This document shows, piece after piece, positions 60,412 to 64,000 of a stretch of DNA of 64,000 bases. Below the pieces are notes generated by a model that was not told where the DNA came from, did not search any database, and worked only from the letters and a program-made list of their open reading frames with translations. Position 1 is the first letter of the stretch. Every line of letters begins with the position of its first letter. Where the stretch lies: contig JBBAED010000006.1 of NCBI GenBank assembly GCA_041656115.1, positions 1 through 64,000 on the forward strand, in the 5' to 3' direction. This stretch comes from Dehalococcoidales bacterium (lineage in GTDB: Bacteria > Chloroflexota > Dehalococcoidia > Dehalococcoidales > UBA5627). The position numbers and the translations under genes were made by a program.

Positions 60412-60912
60412 ATGAGGATATTGGGCATTGATCCCGGTACAATTATAATGGGTTACGGTATTGTCGATAGTGAAGCGGATAACGTTTCCTATGTCTGCTG
60501 TGACGCTCTAAAATGCAAACAGCGCTCTCCGATCGGAGAGCGTTTGTGTAATATCTACGACCGGATTTGTTCCGTAATAGAGGATTACCGCCCCGATGCT
60601 ATGGCGGTGGAACAGCCCTTTGTCGATAAAAACGTTCGAACCGCGCTTGTTATCGGCAAGGCGCAGGCAATTGCTATTTTGGCGGCTGAAAAGCACGGCA
60701 TTCCGTGTTTTGAATATTCACCGATGCAGGTTAAACAAGTGGTTACCGGTTACGGCGCCGGTTCTAAGGAACAGGTTCAACAAATGGTTAAATTACAGCT
60801 TAATCTGTCCGAAATACCTCAACCGAACGATGCTGCCGATGCTTTGGCGGTTGCTATTTGTCATATCAGAACAATTCATCAGGACGATATTATTAACAGG
60901 GCAAGGAGATAG
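60412..60912 (+). CDS. ruvC: Holliday junction resolvase RuvC
   Basis: RNase H-fold endonuclease cutting four-way junctions. The catalytic acidic residues are D7, E67, D140 and D143 (GIDPG, VEQPF, NDAADAL). 166 aa. It follows yebC by 15 nt and is directly followed by ruvA, whose ATG at 60916 lies 3 nt beyond its stop. Confidence 0.96.
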   Translation: MRILGIDPGTIIMGYGIVDSEADNVSYVCCDALKCKQRSPIGERLCNIYDRICSVIEDYRPDAMAVEQPFVDKNVRTALVIGKAQAIAILAAEKHGIPCFEYSPMQVKQVVTGYGAGSKEQVQQMVKLQLNLSEIPQPNDAADALAVAICHIRTIHQDDIINRARR

Positions 60913-60915
60913 GTG

Positions 60916-61500
60916 ATGATATCCAATATCAGCGGTAAGTTAGAGGCATTGGGAACCGATTGGGCTGTTATTAATGTCGGCGGTATAGGTTTTCAGGTTC
61001 ATTTATCTACCACCGCTATCAGCAAACTGGGAAATGTCGGTTCAAGTGTTAAGGTCTACACCCATCTGCATGTCCGTGAAGATAACCTTACTCTCTTTGG
61101 TTTTATCGGCGTTGATGAATTAGAGCTTTTTAAATCGGTAACCAGTGTTTCGGGAATTGGTCCGAAACTTGGGCTGGCAATGCTTTCGGCAATGGATCCG
61201 GATCAGATTATTATGGCGATTGCTTCGGGAAATGCCGATTTATTGACCGGAATCCCCGGTATCGGCAAGAAAACTGCCAGTCGGATTGTACTTGAACTTA
61301 AAGATAAAATCGGTACCGGCATGATGGCGACGCCGATGGCGGAAATTGCTCAAGAAAATGCAGACGTGCTGGCTGCGCTGACATCTCTGGGATACTCGGC
61401 TTCGGAAATTACCCGGGCTTTATCAAGTATCCCGCGCGATACCTCACTGACTATTGAGGATAAGATTAAATTGGCCTTGGGATACTTTGAACAAAAGTAG
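60916..61500 (+). CDS. ruvA: Holliday junction DNA helicase subunit RuvA
   Basis: Tetrameric junction-binding protein that loads the RuvB motor. N-terminal OB fold (MISNISGKLEALG), two helix-hairpin-helix motifs (SVSGIGPKLGLAML and GIPGIGKKTASRIVLELKDK), and a C-terminal RuvB-interacting domain. The ATG at 60916 (194 aa) is 7 nt after AAGGAG; the GTG just before it is an alternative. ruvB does not follow: a terminator and repeat cluster 5 do, so the ruvAB pair is split here. Confidence 0.96.
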   Translation: MISNISGKLEALGTDWAVINVGGIGFQVHLSTTAISKLGNVGSSVKVYTHLHVREDNLTLFGFIGVDELELFKSVTSVSGIGPKLGLAMLSAMDPDQIIMAIASGNADLLTGIPGIGKKTASRIVLELKDKIGTGMMATPMAEIAQENADVLAALTSLGYSASEITRALSSIPRDTSLTIEDKIKLALGYFEQK

Positions 61501-61549
61501 GGGCTAATTTTTAAGGGGTGTTCCTTTTGTCTTTGCGAGCCCCTTTTTT
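61500..61549 (+). terminator. Intrinsic terminator of yebC-ruvC-ruvA
   Basis: GGGGCT (61500-61505, overlapping the ruvA stop) pairs with AGCCCC (61538-61543), with an inner AAGG/CCTT stem, followed by six T. The right part coincides with the GTCTTTGCGAG end of a C-element fragment, and the last T is the first base of an A element. Confidence 0.6.
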
Positions 61550-62120
61550 GTCATTTTGAGCCTGCCGAAGAATCTAGGAGTTAGCGGATAGTGCAGCGTT
61601 TGGTTAATCTTTATACGGTAGAGCGATGCCTCTTTTTTGTTTCTGAAGACACCTCATAGCCTACACTTCCCGTCCTTTTAGATCTTTCACTTCGTTCAGG
61701 ATGACAAGAGCGAGATTGCCGCGTTGCTCGCTAACGTTCACTCCTCGCAAAGACGTTTCTACTATTGTCATTCTGAGCATAGCGAAGAATCTAGGAGTTG
61801 GCGGATAGTGCAGCGTCTGGTTACGGATTTTATGGTAGGGCGATGCCTCTTCTTGTTGCCAAGGCAACCCTATAGTCTGGATTTCCCATCCTCTTAGATC
61901 CTTCACTTCGTTCAGGATGACAAAAGCGAGATTGCCACGTCACTCGTCTAAAGGCTCTCTCCTCGCAAAGACGTTAAAAATCCCGTTCGCCCTGAGCTTG
62001 TCGAAGGGTCTAAAGAACGGGGCGAAACGAGGATTACTATTTGGTCGCCGTTATTGGTTCGACAGGCTCACCACGAACGGCTGAAGGCTACTTTTTTGTC
62101 ATTCTGAGCCTGCCGAAAGG
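61549..62120. repeat. Palindromic repeat cluster 5 (A, half C, A, half C, B)
   Basis: A (61549-61706), C arm (61712-61754), A (61766-61922), C arm (61928-61972), reversed B (61984-62080) and an A end fragment (62097-62120). The A-plus-half-C module (61549-61754 and 61766-61972) is a direct tandem duplication of about 206 bp with an 11-bp join. The cluster separates convergent ruvA and moeA and has no credible gene. Confidence 0.85.
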
Positions 62121-62133
62121 TAAAAAGACCAGG

Positions 62134-63411
62134 CTATTTTGCGTATCTGCGGCGCACAATTGAGAGCCCGCCCAAAGCCGGTGTTAGAATCTGAACTTCA
62201 ATAGTTTCTCCCGCCGGAATTTTTTCAACCCCTTCGGGGATACAAATAAAGCATGTAGCATTGGCGATAGATTGCAGACGGCTGCGGTTGTGGTAAGGGG
62301 TAACCATGTACTCGCCGTTGTATACCAGTACGGCGGATTTGAACTCAGCCCAATCCCTATGGCGGCTGATAACATTTTTAGTCAGTTTGGCAAATACCGT
62401 CGGCAGAGGGTGACGTTTTTGCCCTTCCATTTTCAATATGCCCGGTAACGCCAGTTGTAAAAAGGCCATTTCGTTACTGGCAGGGCCTCCGGGTAAACAA
62501 AATACCGGTTTGTTTTGCCACAAACCGAAAGAAACGCCTTTGCCGGGTCCCATTCGGACATTGCCGAATTTCTTTTGCCAGCCAAGTTCGTCCATTATCC
62601 CGATAATTAAATCGCGTTCACTGCCCCACGCCCCGCCGCTGGTCAGAATAACATCCGCGGTCGCAAAGACCTCCTCCAGTTTTTTACGAATTTCCTCTTT
62701 ATCGTCCTTAACGACTGCTGTTTGGCAGGGGAAAGCGAAAGAGTCAAGCCAAGCGGCGATAGTTACCAAATTGCTGGCATATAACTGGCCGGGATGTAAA
62801 TGCCCCCCGGGCGCTACAACTTCATCTCCGATTGCAATTACAGTGACTCTGGGCTTACGGTAAACATTAACGGCTGAAATACCGGCTGAGGCGATTAAAC
62901 CGAGGTCTCCCGGCAGTAAAATGCGTCCGTGCGGCGCTAACTCTTCGCCTTTTTTGATATCTTTTCCCGTAGTCAGAATATTTTGCCCTTTTTTAGCGCC
63001 TTTTATAATGCGAACACATTCAGGGGTTATTTCACAAAACTCACCGGCGATAACCGTATCGGCCCCCTGCGGAATGGGAGCCCCCGAGCAGATATTGACT
63101 GCATCTTTAGCAAAAACCTCACCGTTAAATGCGTTCCCCGCAAAAGCCGAGCCGATAATATTTAAACAAACCGGCTTTTTTGCGGAAGCGGTTGCAATAT
63201 CTTCAAACTTTACCGCAAACCCGTCTTTAAGAGAAACGTCGCATGAGGGATTATCTAATTGAGAGTGCAGGTTTTCGGCTAAGATTCGATTATTGCAGAG
63301 ATCTATCGGCAGTTTTTCGGTTCCGACAGGTTTACAACCGGTCCCGACGATGGCCAAGGCTTTGCCGAATCCGGTGTAAATTTTACCTTCATCGATTTCG
63401 GAACAAGACAT
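62134..63411 (-). CDS. moeA: Molybdopterin molybdenumtransferase (MoeA)
   Basis: Inserts molybdate into adenylylated molybdopterin. 425 aa with the MoeA domain order: N-terminal region with SLKDGFAV (normally S-x-M-D-G-Y/F-A), lid domain, catalytic MPT-binding domain (VIAIGDEVVAPG, LTSGGAWGSERD, LPGGPASNEMAF) and a C-terminal beta domain. The GGxSxGxxD motif is changed to GGAWGSERD. GAGG lies 7 nt before the ATG. Convergent with ruvA; the next upstream gene is another molybdopterin-binding protein, so this is a cofactor locus that could serve the formate dehydrogenase at 56-59 kb. Confidence 0.9.
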   Translation of the reverse strand: MSCSEIDEGKIYTGFGKALAIVGTGCKPVGTEKLPIDLCNNRILAENLHSQLDNPSCDVSLKDGFAVKFEDIATASAKKPVCLNIIGSAFAGNAFNGEVFAKDAVNICSGAPIPQGADTVIAGEFCEITPECVRIIKGAKKGQNILTTGKDIKKGEELAPHGRILLPGDLGLIASAGISAVNVYRKPRVTVIAIGDEVVAPGGHLHPGQLYASNLVTIAAWLDSFAFPCQTAVVKDDKEEIRKKLEEVFATADVILTSGGAWGSERDLIIGIMDELGWQKKFGNVRMGPGKGVSFGLWQNKPVFCLPGGPASNEMAFLQLALPGILKMEGQKRHPLPTVFAKLTKNVISRHRDWAEFKSAVLVYNGEYMVTPYHNRSRLQSIANATCFICIPEGVEKIPAGETIEVQILTPALGGLSIVRRRYAK

Positions 63412-63476
63412 TTTTTAACCTCACACTAACATAACGGAAACGGCGTAAAACAGCCGTGGTTTTTTGGAAACCAATC

Positions 63477-63510
63477 TTTAGCGGTTAGGCATAAAAATAT
63501 AACCGCTAAA
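63477..63510. promoter_or_regulatory. 11-bp perfect inverted repeat between two molybdopterin genes
   Basis: TTTAGCGGTTA (63477-63487) and TAACCGCTAAA (63500-63510) with a 12-bp spacer, in the 123-bp gap upstream of moeA. No T run follows on either strand, so an operator or mRNA hairpin is more likely than a terminator. Confidence 0.5.
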
Positions 63511-63534
63511 AACGATAATACTAAATCGCCGACG

Positions 63535-64000
63535 CTATTTTGCGAACGGACAAACAGGGAAAATGCACTCATCGCATTCGAGGCACATCCCACCGTGAGA
63601 TAATTCAACAATATCTTGTCTGGTGATTTTATCTCCGGCAAGCATTCGCGATAACAGGGCATCGATAATGGTCGTCCTTTTAAAGATAACCGCACCGGGG
63701 GCACCGATGATGGGAATACCGTCCAGTTCGGCAACCAATGCCATTGCTCCGGGCATTACCGGAACCCCATAAGATATAATTTGCGCTCCGCTTTTTTCAA
63801 TTCCTTCGGCGGTAACGTCATCCGGGTCAACTGAAAGCCCGCCGCAAAGGATCATAACTTCGCTGCCTCGGTTTTTCATATCAAGAATGGCTTTGGCAAT
63901 AATATCTTCATCATCGGGGACAATGGTTTCGCCGATTACGGTAGAACCGTATTTTTCCACTTTTTTACGCATAATATCGGCAAACTTATCTTCGGTTATG
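63535..64000 (-). CDS. Molybdopterin-binding protein, 5' end cut by window
   Basis: C-terminal 154 residues of a MoeA/MogA-type molybdopterin-binding protein; the frame is open to the window edge (ITEDKFADIM upstream of the first in-window ATG at 63972). The visible MPT-binding fold has VPDDEDIIAKAI, ILCGGLSVDPDDVTAEG and PVMPGAMALVAELDGIPIIGAPG. The protein ends in C-x2-C-x2-C-x4-C (CLECDECIFPVC), suggesting a small metal or Fe-S site. It probably belongs to the family of roughly 340-aa proteins next to Mo-enzyme genes. Confidence 0.85.
   Translation of the reverse strand, partial: ITEDKFADIMRKKVEKYGSTVIGETIVPDDEDIIAKAILDMKNRGSEVMILCGGLSVDPDDVTAEGIEKSGAQIISYGVPVMPGAMALVAELDGIPIIGAPGAVIFKRTTIIDALLSRMLAGDKITRQDIVELSHGGMCLECDECIFPVCPFAK

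Noticed and set aside
63426..63734. 102-aa frame upstream of moeA
   Set aside because: Overlaps the molybdopterin-binding gene in another frame and spans the inverted repeat; no ribosome-binding site.

Overview
The window is a 64 kb piece of a bacterial chromosome, dense with single-copy housekeeping genes on both strands and of moderate GC by eye. No phage, IS transposase, CRISPR array or rRNA is visible. The gene set suggests a strict anaerobe of the Chloroflexota, most likely a Dehalococcoidia-type organism. The reasons are a compact two-subunit aconitase-like dehydratase / NAD-type isocitrate dehydrogenase / malate dehydrogenase / class I fumarase block, oxygen-labile Fe-S enzymes (fumarase, IspH, MiaB, Isf-type flavoprotein), a DUF4342 protein, and frequent TTG/GTG starts. 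That assignment is inference from gene content; no rRNA is present to confirm it.

Layout. 0.4-5.5 kb: trpS, a MacB-like ABC pair, ispH, and a secreted NEW3-domain protein with a small membrane partner. 5.5-10 kb: a minus-strand run miaB-yajC-nadB-nadC-DUF454; nadB apparently starts at ATA. 10.5-15.7 kb: tRNA-Ser(GCU), a secreted serpin, ybeY, an iron-sulfur flavoprotein, a beta-lactamase-family membrane hydrolase and pyrD. 15.7-18.8 kb: fur/zur-znuA-znuC-znuB with a promoter and operator candidate. 19-23.6 kb: dksA-like, lspA, rluD, an RDD protein, gltX and a 42-aa basic protein. 24.2-29.6 kb: rmuC, polA, PAP2, mutM. 30.4-36.1 kb: rhodanese lipoprotein, DUF4342, argF, der, plsY, gpsA. 36.6-41.5 kb: hrcA-grpE-dnaK, terminator, dnaJ. 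41.7-44.5 kb: TatA-like protein, nadK, GNAT, NUDIX, HIT. 44.5-52.7 kb: fumarase, mdh, icd, aconitase-like subunits and a PycB/OadA-type carboxyltransferase, interrupted by an AT-rich islet with an orphan 108-aa gene. 52.9-59.1 kb: a three-gene redox operon. 59.2-61.5 kb: acpS, yebC, ruvC, ruvA. 62.1-64 kb: moeA and a truncated molybdopterin-binding protein.

The most interesting locus is the redox operon at 52.9-59.1 kb. It encodes a NuoE-like protein, a 1004-residue fusion of NuoF to a GltD/NfnB-like flavoprotein, and a cytosolic NuoG/FdhF-type molybdo- or tungsto-enzyme with a catalytic-position cysteine. Together these predict a soluble formate dehydrogenase wired to two pyridine-nucleotide sites, that is, a possible bifurcating or confurcating formate dehydrogenase/transhydrogenase. 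The Mo-cofactor genes at 62-64 kb would serve it, and the C4-acid/TCA block would exchange NAD(P)H with it.

Five intergenic clusters (0-0.4, 23.7-24.2, 29.7-30.4, 36.2-36.6 and 61.5-62.1 kb) are mosaics of three families of non-coding palindromic elements: A, about 158 bp; B, about 97 bp; C, about 91 bp. Two clusters carry the same roughly 395-bp A-B-C composite in direct orientation. These elements are the main mobile-looking DNA in the window.
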